DNA of 64,000 bases from Datura wrightii (Eukaryota; Streptophyta; Magnoliopsida; Solanales; Solanaceae). A program made the position numbers and the translations under genes. Below, piece after piece: positions 46,740 to 57,714 of the stretch. Positions within the stretch are counted from its first letter, which is position 1. Every line of letters begins with the position of its first letter. Below the pieces are notes generated by a model, which had not been told where the DNA came from, did no database searches, and saw nothing but the letters and a program-made list of their open reading frames with translations. Location of the stretch: positions 152,394,001-152,458,000 of the forward strand of contig JASDFA010000027.1 of the NCBI GenBank assembly GCA_035772735.1. Direction: 5' to 3'.

Positions 46740-47932
46740 TAAAACCAGTTCTGGCGCTAGTTGCCAGCTGGACCAATCGAAGTACCCTACTGAGTAGGAC
46801 GTGCTATTGGAGTTGTTGAACTAGCTGCTGGAGTGCGGGCTCCACCACCCCCCAACCTAGCTGTGGGGCAATTCATGAGCTTGTTTCTGGGTTTGCCACA
46901 CCCAAAACAAGCATCTGAGCCCACAAAACACCTCCGTGGGTTGTTCGATCCACAACTAGCACAAGATGGGAAGGTGTGCTCTGTGCACATGCTACTCTGA
47001 CCCCTCGAACCTGAGGCCCTGCTCCTCTGATCGTCTCGAGGCTTGGATGGAGTACTGGCTAAAGATGGTGCTGGTGTAATTGACCTATGCTAGGACTGCT
47101 GGTGAGGCCCATCTCCTGGCCTCAGTTGGGACAACCTGTAGCTATAAGTTTTGGCCCTCTTGGCCTCTCTCTACCTCATATGAACTGCCTCCATCTATTG
47201 AGCATAAAGGACTATCCGTGGGTAGTCCATATCCTAATGAAGCATGGTTGTTCTACAGTCCTTGTACAAATACTCGGCTACTCCCTACACAAATCTGCTC
47301 ACCCGCGCCCTATGGTCCATCACTAACTCCGGGGCATACTTTGAAAGGTGAGTGAACTAAAGTGAATATTCTAACGATGTCATATTTCCCTGTTTGAGGT
47401 TAACAAACTAAGCTGCTTTAAATTCCCTCATCTCTCGAGGGAAGAACCAGTCGAGAAAGGCCATGTGGAACTCATCCCAGCTGATAGGACCCGCTCCTGG
47501 TGCCCTACTATCCTTTTATTGCTTGTACCAAATATAAGCGAACTCCTTTAGCTAATAAGAGGCCAAATCAGCACACTGCTCATTTGTCACCCCCATAACT
47601 TGAGTGACCTGCAAGATTCCTTCGATGAACTCATGTGGATCCTCGTCCACCTTTGATCCTGTGAACTTGGGAGTGTTCATCCTCACAAAGTCTCTAATCT
47701 GAGCTGTCGCTGCGTTGCCATTATGTGGGACATGCGCAACAGCTTGCTGGTTGACCTGAGCGGTCAAGGCCTGCGCCAACATTGGAATAGCCACCCAAAA
47801 CTCAATGTGGTCAGTTGGCTCTAATGCCTGGGGCTCCTGAACAGGTGGGGCTTGCTGATGCCCACGATAATTGCCACCTTTGTGGCCTTCACCATTTCCA
47901 TTCCTCCTTCCATTTATTCTTCTAGGAGCCAT
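46740..47932 (-). pseudogene. Element B gag remnant
   Basis: The start is at ATG 47932 on the minus strand (MAPRRINGRRNGNGEG). The gag domain follows: MLAQALTAQVNQQAV, RMNTPKFTGSKVDEDPHEFI, VTQVMGVTNEQCADLASY, then stops, then SWDEFHMAFLDWFFPREMR near 47480-47425. Knuckle motifs lie at 46990-46850. In the second (CFGCGKPRNKLMNC) the His is replaced by Asn. Several stops fall at former Gln or Trp codons. The organisation matches gag of K and D, so B is the same lineage. Confidence 0.87.
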
Positions 47933-47983
47933 AATTTTCTGCAATCGCGAAAAGCACGAATTAGAAGGACGAAGAGACTTTTC
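47933..47983 (-). other. B gag leader fused to C LTR (recombination junction)
   Basis: About 45 bases match the gag leader seen complete in element D (TCCTTCTAATTCGTGC ... TTGCAGAAAATT). Just beyond, near 47980-47986, the sequence becomes the GTGAGTCCTCATCC module, which lies well inside a Tekay LTR. B's LTR end, PBS and most of the leader are missing, so two elements were joined by deletion. Confidence 0.78.
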
Positions 47984-49920
47984 TCGAAGGATGAGGACTC
48001 ACCAACAAGATGTCTGGACCGAACTTGTATAACTGGCTAGCGGAGAGGCTGAGCCTGAACGTCTAATCCTGAATCATGAAATGATACAACATAGAATATG
48101 TGGCTAGTACTTTGAATATACTCAGTATGCAAGGTAAGTAAAAAAGGCTATGTATAAACTGAAAACATGCATAACATAAATCATATGCATATAAGATTAT
48201 GAGAATAAGGACTGCATGCTGATATCTGAAATCATGAACAAACATAACTGAACTTCATAATTGAAACGAATGACCCAAAGCTGAAACTGATGATCATAAG
48301 TAAAATTACTCAATTGAACATTGGGTCAAACCTATTGAAAACATAATATCATAGTTGATGAACTTGCATAATTGAAATCATGAGGAACAATGGGAGAATC
48401 GTCATGTAACCGACATAATCAAGATAGAGCTTACGTGATCCCAACTATTACGCTCAACTGGGCAGAGCCGTCCAAAGCCTTTCAGGGCTAATGGTGCTAC
48501 CATGATATCGATATCAAGATCAAGGCCCCTTGAGGGCAGTGTACGCTCACAAAGGAGGTCCCAGTGAATTTGAGTAAACCTACGTTAGCATGTAGCTCTG
48601 AGGCCCGAGGTTTACCTAAACCCCTAGCCTACTCGGTACTAGACACTACTCCTAAACACGTGGATATGCTCTCCATCATTTTTCAGTGAAGCTGAACCAT
48701 CATTTTTTAGTGGAGCTAATCATGAAATTACAGACATAGTCTGAAATTTGAATGTGCGAAGCCTTGGCTCAAAACATACCACAAGCTAAAAGTGGGAGTC
48801 TAGACTCCAAAACCATGTGGTAAACTAACATCTTAAACTTGAACTAAATCATCAAAACATATGTAGATCATGTGGCTTGCCCAAACTTTAAAATGCTTGA
48901 GATAGAACTGATAGTCAAAAATCATGGATTCATACATGGACAATTCATAAACATTATTTCAAGCTAAACATCTCATCATGCTTGAAAATATGGATCACCA
49001 TCTTACTTTTTTATGAAACTTGCATAATTGGGCATATTAATATATAGAAATCATTAATTGTCATTAAAAATATGTATAAAATATGCCCATGAATCTAAAA
49101 GTATCATTTAAAATATGAAGGGAATTGACTCATAAATAAATTATAAAGAATTTCATGAAATTTGGTTAAAACCCCATAAGATCATAAACTTGACTTTAAG
49201 ACTTGAATTCATGAACTTGAGGAGAAATTGAGGCATGAGAGTGAATAGAATCTCCTATTTATAGCCCTGCATACCTGAGTAATTTGATTCTACACTCTTC
49301 CTTGAAAGCCCAAGAGAATTGGGGAAGAACTTGAAAAATTCTAGGCTTGATCTCCTTAGGAATTCTCTAATCTTGCATGCATACGGAGAGAATAGGTTAG
49401 AATAGGCGAAACCCTATTAAAATCCTACTACCTGAGCTTCAAATGACATAGTTTAGGTCTTAGGAGATTAGGAATTACAAAAATACCCTTAATGAAATTG
49501 CAGAAAAACAAAACTACCAGCTGCTATGACCCATACAAAGAGTCGTACAATCGACCTAAAACTCATGGTATCCTTTCATACTAACCAAGTCCCAAAACAT
49601 CACTCCTCCTAAAAATTCCACAAATCCTACTATGATCTGTAATTGCTTCCTATGAGTCATATCCCCACTCATACAATGAACACCTGGAGAGTCCCCAATT
49701 CTTGTTACGATCCATACCATGAGTCGTACCCACACACGCTTGTACTGGGGACTCGTGGTTTCGGAGGCCAACAATTGAACCTTACTATGGGTCATCCTAC
49801 GAGTCGTGAAATCCTCATACGACTCGTACCATCGATCGTACTAAGACAAAATTGCAGGTTTTTCCTGCTGAACACTTTCAACATTCCAAACTTAGTCCTA
49901 GGAACTATTTGGGTATTATA
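47984..49920 (-). repeat. 3' LTR of element C, 3' end missing
   Basis: On the minus strand it starts TATAATACCCAAATAG at 49920, right after C's PPT. U3 words are of the TACGACTCGTACC/TACGAGTCGTATG kind (49500-49840). It reaches the TATGTTGTATCATTTCATGAT and GAGTCCTCATCC modules near 48060-47990, then stops. The last few hundred bases of a normal LTR are absent. Its U3 differs clearly from that of B's 3' LTR, so it belongs to C, not B. Confidence 0.8.
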
Positions 49921-49935
49921 GTATCTCCCTCTCAG
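49921..49935 (-). promoter_or_regulatory. Polypurine tract of element C
   Basis: On the minus strand CTGAGAGGGAGATAC leads into the LTR start. It is slightly decayed compared with the other copies. Confidence 0.7.
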
Positions 49936-50162
49936 GAACATTCTTCCTCGAATGTGGATAAACATACTGAATAATTGGGGAAAAGATCTTTCATCCCAAA
50001 TACTAGACACCTAAAACTAATCACCGACAGTGTGACTGACTCCAGACTGAAACACATGATTAAACTAAATTCATGAATCACACGTACATGCACTGACATA
50101 CAGGAAACTAAGAGACATGAACTAGACATTAAACTAAATAGCATAATAAGGAGGAACTGGTA

Positions 50163-52966
50163 CCTTAAGCTATAACCTATCCGTAAGGGAAAAGATGCGG
50201 GTATTTTGCCATCATATATACTTCATCTTCCTACGTAGCTTCCTCAATCAGCTGATTTCTCCATAGAACCTTCATTGAAGCTACATCTTTGTTCCTCAAC
50301 TTTTGAACTTGACGATGAAGAATTTCAACCAAAACCTCTTCATAGCTACTATGTTGTCCATTGGAACAACAAAAGTCGGGTCATTGATGCACTTCTTCAG
50401 GAGCGATACATTGAAAATTGGATGTACAGAAGTCAACTCTAAGGGAAACTCCAACTAATACACCACCTTGCCAACACATCTAACCATCCTGTACAGGTCA
50501 ACATATTGGGACTAAGCTTTCCTTTCTTTCTGAATCTCATCACCCCCTTCATGGGAGATACTTTCAGGAACACCCAATCCATAACTTCAAATTTAAATTC
50601 TCTCCTCCTCACACAACAAAGAACTTTTGATGACTTTGATATGTTTTTAGCCATTCCCTTATAAGCTGAACCTTCTCCACAACTTCATGTGCTGAATTTG
50701 GCCTTATCAATATAGCCTCACCTACTTCAAACCAACCAATAGGCAATCTACACCTTCGCCCATAAAAAGCCTCAAATGGAGCTATCTGAATGCTGGAGTG
50801 GTAGTTGTTGTTATATGTGAACTCGATAAGAGGTAAGTGATCATCCCAACTACTTTTGATGGCAATCACATATGCTCTCAACATATCCTTAAGAGTCTGA
50901 ATGGTTCGCTCGGCCTGACCATCCATCTGGGGGCAAAAAGCTATGCTAAGCTTGACCTCATTACCAAGTCACTTTCGAAATGACCTCTAGAACCAGGAGG
51001 AAAACTGATTACCTCTATCTAATATGATGGATAAGCGCACTCCATGCAACTGAACTAACTCCTGAATGTATAGTTTAGCATAGTCCTCAACTGAATGGGT
51101 AGTTTTGACCAGTAGAAAATGAGCTGCTTTAGTTCACCTATCTACAACCACCCAAGTCATCGACCTCTAGACCACACAAATGACCCTAATATTGAAGTAC
51201 ACCATCTCCACATTAGGAGGAGAGCTCTACCTTTTTATTTTGAACCTCTTCCATCATCTTTACCAAAATAGGATCCTCATCTTTCCGAGCCTTGACCTTA
51301 GTCACCAAAGAAGATTTTGAACAACTCTGCACAATTACATCACTATCCGTCGAATCAACAAGGTGAACTCTTAGTCGTGCAAGCCAATGCACATCTTTCA
51401 CCAAGTCTTTCCTTTCCTCTTGTACATGAGACACACTCTCCATGGATATCCTGCTAAGAGCATCCGCCACCACATCGGCCTTGTCCGAATGATAAATGAC
51501 ACTCATGGCATAATCCTTGAGAAGCTCTAACCACCTTCTTTGTCGCAAATTCAGGTCCTTCTAGGTAAATATATACTGAACACTCTTGTAGTCCGCTAAC
51601 ACATACACATGCACTCCATAGAAATAGTTCGTCCAAATCTTCAAGGCAAACACCACTGCGGACAATTCTAGGTCATGCATTGTATAATTCTTCTCGTGAG
51701 TCTTGAGCTGTCTAGAGGCATACACAACGACCTTTCCATGCTACATAGATACAACACCAAGACCAACCCTAGAGGCATCAGAATACACCATAAATCCATC
51801 ATTACCTTTTGGTAGGGTCAATACTGGGGATGACGTGAGTCGAGTCTTTAACTCTTGAAAACTATTCTCACAGGCACCCGACCACTGAAATTTGACTTTC
51901 TTCTGGGTCAACTTAGTCAATGGTGCCGCAATGGATGAAAATCCCTAAAAAACCTTCTGTAGTAGCTAGCTAAACCCATGAAACTCTTAATATTCGAAGG
52001 ATTAATTGGTCAAGGCCAATTCTTTACAACTTCTATCTTTTGGATGTCCACTCACACACCCTCGCTTGACACCACATGGCCCAAAAGTGCTACTAAGTTC
52101 TGCCAAAACTCACACTTGATGATTTTAGCAAATAGTTCGTGATCCTTAAGAGTCTGTAGTACAATCCTCAAATGAGGGGCATGCTCCTCCTCGCTCCGAG
52201 AGTATATTAGAATGTCATCTATGAACACAATCATGAACATATCCCAATAAGGCTTGAAAAACCTGTTCATCAAGTCCATCAAAGCTACAGGAGCAATCTT
52301 TTGACCAAAAGACATAACTACAAACTCCTAGTGATCATACCGAGTCCTTAAGGCTATCTTTGGGATATCACTCTCTCTAACTCTGAGTTGGTGGTAATAG
52401 GACCTGAGATCTATCTTTGAGAAGCACTTAGCACCTTGAAGTTGGTCAAACAAATCAACAATTCTATGGAGAGGATGCTTTTTCTTGATTGTGACCTTGT
52501 TCAATTGCCGATAGTCAATGAATATACAAAGAGAACCATCCTACTTCCTAACAAAGGGAACTGGTGCACCCTATGGGTATTTGTTAGGTCTGCTAAAACC
52601 CTTACCTAAGAGATACTTCAACTGCTCTTTCAACTCCTTTAGCTCTATTTGATCCATTCTATAATAGGGAATAAAAAAATATAGGTTGCGTATCAAGAAG
52701 AAGGTCAATACCACAGTTGATCTCCCACTCGGGAGGGACTTCGGGTAAATCATCTGGGAATACCTCGAGAAACTCACACACTATAGGAACTAACTGGAGA
52801 GTTGGGGTCAAACATAGAATCCTTAACCCAAGCAAGATTGTAGACACAACCCTTAGAAAACATCTTTCTATCCTAAAGGTAGGAAATAAAGCAACCTACA
52901 AGCACATGTGAACTACCCTTCCACTCAAGGACTACACGAGTTCTACAATTAACAGAGACATAACAT
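50163..52966 (-). pseudogene. Element C pol remnant (PR fragment-RT-RNaseH-IN)
   Basis: On the minus strand, protease is only its last part (about 52966-52820). RT runs about 52780-52040 with frameshifts: FIDDILIYSRSEEEH (52230-52185) is intact. RNase H and the connection run about 51990-51213 (LRQRRWLELLKDYAMSVIYH, ADALSRISMESVSHV). The integrase zinc finger is deleted near 51150-51190. The core has ADGQAER-type sequence near 50920 and SWDDHLPLIEFTYNNNYHSS, RRCRLPIGWFEVGEA to about 50700. The chromodomain-like tail (to about 50170) is frameshifted. Gag is absent: sequence changes abruptly to an Athila-type region at about 52967. The copy is inactive. Confidence 0.87.
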
Positions 52967-53690
52967 GTATGTAAATAATCTTAGAGTGTGTGCATGAATT
53001 ACGGTTAAATTGGATTTGGTGTTGCTAGATTAATCATAGAGTTACTCATTTGATATAAATCTGTTGTTTTCTCCTAATTTATAATTAAATTACTCATACT
53101 TGCAAATATGGGTGATGTTCACTTATTATATTTTTTTCTTGAAAAAGGGAAATTGAGTATGGGTGAGAAAGATATGGTGGGTAATTGAATGTTGATTATG
53201 TGGGGTTAGGCTAGAGATAGCTAAAACCCATAATCATTCAACCATGAGAGATTTGAGGCTAGAAATAGCTCAAATATAATCCATGTCATAATGGATATAT
53301 TATTTGGGACCTTGAGGTTTTAGAAAACCTAAGGAAAAAGGCATCCTAGTGGTTGAAAAACATTGGGTGCCACCTCATCCATGGTTATTTATATTTATGA
53401 GTTATAATTTTATTGCCTAGTCAATTCCACACCAATTGACACCCCATTCAAAAGCATACCCATAGCTCTTGCTCACTTTTGTTAATTCAAGTTCGTTATC
53501 TTATTTATTGATCAATAGTTGCTTTTACATTTTAATTGCTATCTTTTGACTGCCAAAATTTTTATATCATGACTTGATAGAAAACTTTGGTGCCATCTAA
53601 GTACTATTCCCTATGGGATTCGACTTCGACACTCACTAGGTATATTTGTTTTGTCAACAACTGTTTACACGCTTCCTTTACAAGAAGTGA
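52967..53690 (+). repeat. Athila-type LTR end and leader of element F
   Basis: This is AT-rich sequence without coding content. Near 53585-53640 it has AACTTTGGTGCCATCTAAG and CCCTATGGGATTCGACTTCG. The first resembles a decayed Asp-type PBS (TTTGGCGCC...), and the second is a phrase common near plant gypsy LTR ends. The boundaries and exact LTR end are uncertain. It directly precedes an Athila gag on the same strand. Confidence 0.5.
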
Positions 53691-55215
53691 AATTGGACAT
53701 TATCAACTGCCAGGGACAAATTTTTCTAATATCTATGATGAAATTGAAGAACTTAATGTTATGTCAGCAAGTAGACAAGACTATCAAGACTTAGGTAGAG
53801 GATTCACAATAGCCAAGGTGCTTGGAAAGCTCAAAGTAGATGATGTGGCGGCAATTAGAGCAAATATAAGTCAGTTGGTGAATGTGTTTAGCAAGCTTGT
53901 AACCATAACAGAAGGATGTCAGGTTCAGTAGGCCTATCAGGTGCAGACTCCACCACCATCATGTAAGGTGTGTGAAGAAGGCCATGCTTACTTAGGTTGT
54001 CCACTTAACCCCGAATCTATATTTTTTGTGGGACACAAGGTCATGGTGGAGGTTTTGCAGGCAACAACTATAATCAAGGGTATAGGAATGCAACCAATCA
54101 CTCATGGAGAGGGAACAAAAATTTCCAAATGCCATAAAACACCTATCAGAGACATCAGCGTCATCAGTTGAGCAGTTCACTCGAAGAAACTATGAAGCAA
54201 TGGATGGTGCAGCAGACCCAAATGGTGAATGAGATGCAGAAGTCCATCCATGAGCTAGAGAGATAGATGGGGCAACTGGCCCTGCAGTAGACCAATAGAC
54301 CACAAGGGGCATTTCTGAGTAATACCGAGAAGAACACCAAAGAAAATATGAGCACCATCTTTTTGCACAATGGTAAAGAGCTGGGTAAGGTGATCCCCAG
54401 AGAAAATAAAACAAAAGAGGAGAAGGTTATGATATCCAAACCATATGTTGGTGAGTCAAGCAATTCAAAATCGAATTTGGTAGAAACTAGGCTTCCCCTC
54501 TATTTCCTAAAAGATTTAAGAAGAGAAAGGAGGACTCAGCTTGCTAGAAATTTCTTGATGTATTGAAGCAGGTATATGTTAACTTACCATAGGTGGTACT
54601 TTTCTAGAAAGTTCTAAACTATGTCAAGTATCTGAAGAACATTGTGGCCAATAAGAGGAGACTAATGGAGTTTTAAATTGTGGCTCCCACGGAAGAGCGC
54701 AATTCTCGGGTTTAAAATAAAATTCCTAAAAAGCTAAAGGACCCCAACCCTCTCAGTGGTGATTGTAAATAAGGAACTAGGTGCTGCATTTTGTGACTTA
54801 GGTGCAAGCATTAATCTAATGCCTGCATCCTTGTTTAGAACCTTGGGTATAGGTGAACCACATCCGAGCATGGTAACACTGCAGCTTTCCCACAAGTTGT
54901 TGCTTATCCTGATGGAATCATAGAGGATGTTCCTTTCATTTTATATTTGGAATTCATAATCCTAGATTATGAAGTAGATGAAGCAGTTTACCTCATTTTG
55001 GGGACAGGATTCTTGCTACCGCAAACACGATAAAAAAGGTTAGGTAGGTTAAGATATCGATGACTGAGGATAGTCAGGCAGCAGTCTTCGTAACGAAGCC
55101 AGTAGTAGAGCTTGGAGGATGTGGGCCGGTAATTGAGCAACATGTGCTGCATGAGAATTTAGCAAGTGCAATAGAGGATCCTATTCATCTAACTCGGTTC
55201 AAGGAGTGAGAGTGG
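53691..55215 (+). pseudogene. Element F gag-protease remnant (Athila type)
   Basis: The C-terminal half of an Athila gag-protease. Near 53811-53930: TIAKVLGKLKVDDVAAIRAN, ending at a TAG where the neighbouring repeat has CAG. Zinc knuckle CKVCEEGHAYLGC (CX2CX3HX4C) is at about 53962-54000, then NPESIFFVG, as in element E. QTNRPQGA precedes a basic region near 54290. KYLKNIVANKRRL is near 54630. Protease FCDLGASINLMPASLFRTLG is at about 54788-54848. Frames shift at least three times and stops are common. It is older than E and has no RT after it; it meets a Tekay LTR fragment near 55270. The N-terminal gag domain seems to be missing. Confidence 0.78.
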
Positions 55216-55270
55216 CTTTCTTCATGCCATGATTTTAGGCCTTAATTCCATAGAAAGTGCTATGGGTAAT

Positions 55271-56035
55271 GCATTGTTAGGCTTAATTCCATATAAATAA
55301 AAATCGATAACATTATAAATAATTTAAATCATAAAAGCTTGTCAAAAACCCATAGAATATGATAAGATTCTAAAATCACAATGCCCATTAACAATCATTG
55401 AATTTTTATATAAATCTACTTCAAAACCCAATTAATTTTTGATAGGATTTTCATGAAATCATAGAGAATGGGCATGGGTGTGGAAGAAAGCACCCATTGA
55501 TAGCCTTACATACCTAAAAACAATTGATTCTTAATCTCCCGTGAATGCCCAAGAAGGAATTGGAAAAATTTGAAGAGGAAACCCTTGAATCATCCTTCTA
55601 CACCTCTCTATACACTTGCATGCATGAATGAGGACTTAGAATAAATTATACCTCTAAAAACCCACCTTTCTCAAGATAACATGACGTAATTTAGGGTCTC
55701 ATAGCATGAAAAATTTGAAAATGTGCTTAATGAATCTTCCCTGAAAACTGTCCAGATCGGTCCAACAGGTCGTACCAATGAGTCATTGGAAGAAACGATG
55801 ACCCGTTGTATGGCCCGTCGGCACTACTGAGGTTAGCCTCCGGAATCAAACCACGGATGGACAGGACAACTCATCCTTTGAACCAAAGGGTCATCAAGTT
55901 GATCGTTGTTTGCCCCTTCACAAAACTGGACCTCCTAACCACGAGCCTCACAATGACTCATGGTTTCTTCCGACGAGTCGTGGCTTGATCCGTCACATGC
56001 ACTAGAAATTTTTGCAACCAAATGACGATCGGGTC
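55271..56035 (-). repeat. Element D 3' LTR fragment
   Basis: The fragment matches 58940-59700 (the 5' LTR of D) closely, for example AATCGATAACATTATAAATA and the ACGAGTC/ACGACTC word array at 55750-56000. Both ends are missing: the left stops against element F, and the right is fused near 56035 to the protease of D. Confidence 0.8.
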
Positions 56036-56039
56036 CTAC

Positions 56040-57506
56040 AATTTACTGAAGCATAACATGAAAACAACTAATCCATGCCAAGAATGATGTCAAAGTCAGT
56101 CATAGCTAACTCTACCAAGTCTACGGAGTTGACCTTATGCAATACCGTAATGGGGTAACCTCTATACACCCGCCTAGCTACAACTGAATCACCGACTAGA
56201 GTAGAGACTGAAAATGGTCCCAACAGAATTTCAACGTTAACTCCAAAGCTACTAGCAAAATAAGGGGTCACAAAAGACAAAGTAGCTCCCGGATCTAGCA
56301 AGGAATAAGCATCAATATGGAAGACTCACAACATACCAGTGGCCACATTTGGTGAAGCCTCCTGCTCCTGGCAGGGTACTAAAGCATAAAATCTATTTTG
56401 GCGCTTACCGCCTTATGAACTAGTCGAGGCACCATGCTGAGGGGGACGTGCTGCTGGAGCGGCAGAACTGGCTGTTGTCGCATGGCTTCCACCGACCCCT
56501 AATTTGGCTGAGGGGCAATCCTTAAGCCTATATCTAAGTTTTCCACACTCGAAGCAAGCATCCAAGCAAACTAAGCACCTCCCAGGGTGATTCTTGCCGC
56601 ACCTCGCACAAATTTGGAAAGAGCGCTTCACCTGCATGCTACCCTGGCCTCTCGACTCCGAAGCTCTGCTCCTTCGATCTCCTCTAAATCTATATGGCGT
56701 GTTGGCCGATGATAGAGCTGGAGCGATAAACTGGTGGTGGAACTGCTAACATTGTCCACCTCTTAACCTGACCCGAGAAGTCCCATAACTGTCGGTCCTG
56801 GCCCTCTTGGCCTCCCTATGCTTTCAATATACCGACTCCATTTGCTGATCATGCAACACAATACGGGGAAATTGCATATCCCGATGCATTCTGCCACCAA
56901 CTCTAGAGCATACTTGGATAATCGGGTGAACTCAAATGTATACTCCTAAACAGACAAGTCACCCTGTTTCAAATTAACAAACTCGGCCGCCTTGAGCTCC
57001 CTCATCTCCCGATGGAAGAACCAATCCAAAAATGCCGTGTGGAACTCTTCCCAACTTATTGAGCCTTCACCCACTTCCCTCACATCTCTCCACTGCTTGA
57101 ACCATATGTGAGCCACCCCCTTTAGTTGATAGGAGGTCAATTCAACACACTCCGTATTGTTCACCCCCATAACTTGGGTGATCTTCAAAATCTCCTCAAT
57201 GAAATTGTGTGGATCCTCGCCCACCTTCGAACCCGTGAACTCAAGAGAGTTCATCCTCAAGAAACCTCTCACCCTAGCTGCCGCCAGATTCCCATTTTAA
57301 GGGAAATGCGCCACTTTTTGATTATGAACCTGGGCAGCCATAGCCTATTCCAGCATTTGAATTTTTGCCCTAAACTCAACGTGGGCAGCTGGATCTGTTG
57401 CGTGCTCCTCGTGAATGGGTGGGGTGGGCTGATGCCCATCACCATTAGCACCCTCATGATCACTGCAGCTACCATTTCTTCTGGCATTCACCCGGCATGG
57501 AGGCAT
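56040..57506 (-). pseudogene. Element D gag and protease remnant
   Basis: Gag starts at ATG 57506 on the minus strand (MPPCRVNARRNGSCSD). Its domain includes RMNSLEFTGSKVGEDPHNFI, ITQVMGVNNTECVEL, SYQLKGVAHIWFKQW and ISWEEFHTAFLDWFFHREMR (about 57260-56990). Stops occur near 57340 and 56945. Knuckles at about 56625-56530: CARCGKNHPGRC, and CFECGKLRYRLKDC in which His is Tyr. Protease 56301-56060 has an intact MLDPGATLSFVTPY and runs to the TDFDIILGMD region before it is cut off by the deletion at about 56035. The same lineage as B and K. Confidence 0.87.
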
Positions 57507-57695
57507 GATTCTGCAAACGTGTGTAGCACCAATTAGAAGGGTAAGGACTTTCATCGCACGACATGGATCACAAAGAAGGAAATATTTCCTATATGTTTTG
57601 TAGCCTCTTCATCCTAAGTGTGGCGCGCTACACACCCATGAATAAGACTCTACTTAACACGGCTCTCAGACACACTCTAGGACACTACAAAACTA

Positions 57696-57709
57696 TGGCT
57701 CTGATACCA
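57696..57709 (-). promoter_or_regulatory. Primer binding site of element D
   Basis: On the minus strand TGGTATCAGAGCCA is a perfect match to the complement of the initiator tRNA-Met 3' end. It lies five bases from the LTR end and is the best preserved Tekay PBS in the window. Confidence 0.9.
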
Positions 57710-57714
57710 AGCTT

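Larger units (their letters stand above)
31003..47983 (-). mobile_element. Element B: Tekay-like chromovirus interrupted by element E
   Basis: On the minus strand, from right to left, it runs gag leader, gag, PR, RT, RNase H, integrase (split by E at 34053-43891), chromodomain, PPT and 3' LTR. Its 5' LTR and PBS are absent: the gag leader ends near 47980 inside the LTR of element C. B sits in the protease region of L. Bases 30998-31002 (GCTAC) would be one target-duplication copy; the other is lost. Confidence 0.88.

Noticed and set aside
47984..49920. Treating this LTR as the 5' LTR of element B
   Set aside because: It is preceded by a PPT and the pol 3' end of element C, its U3 differs from B's 3' LTR, and B's PBS is absent.
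57696..57709. tRNA-like word (TGGTATCAGAGCC)
   Set aside because: It is only the 3' complement used as a retrotransposon primer binding site. No tRNA body is present here or at 35492 or 63919.
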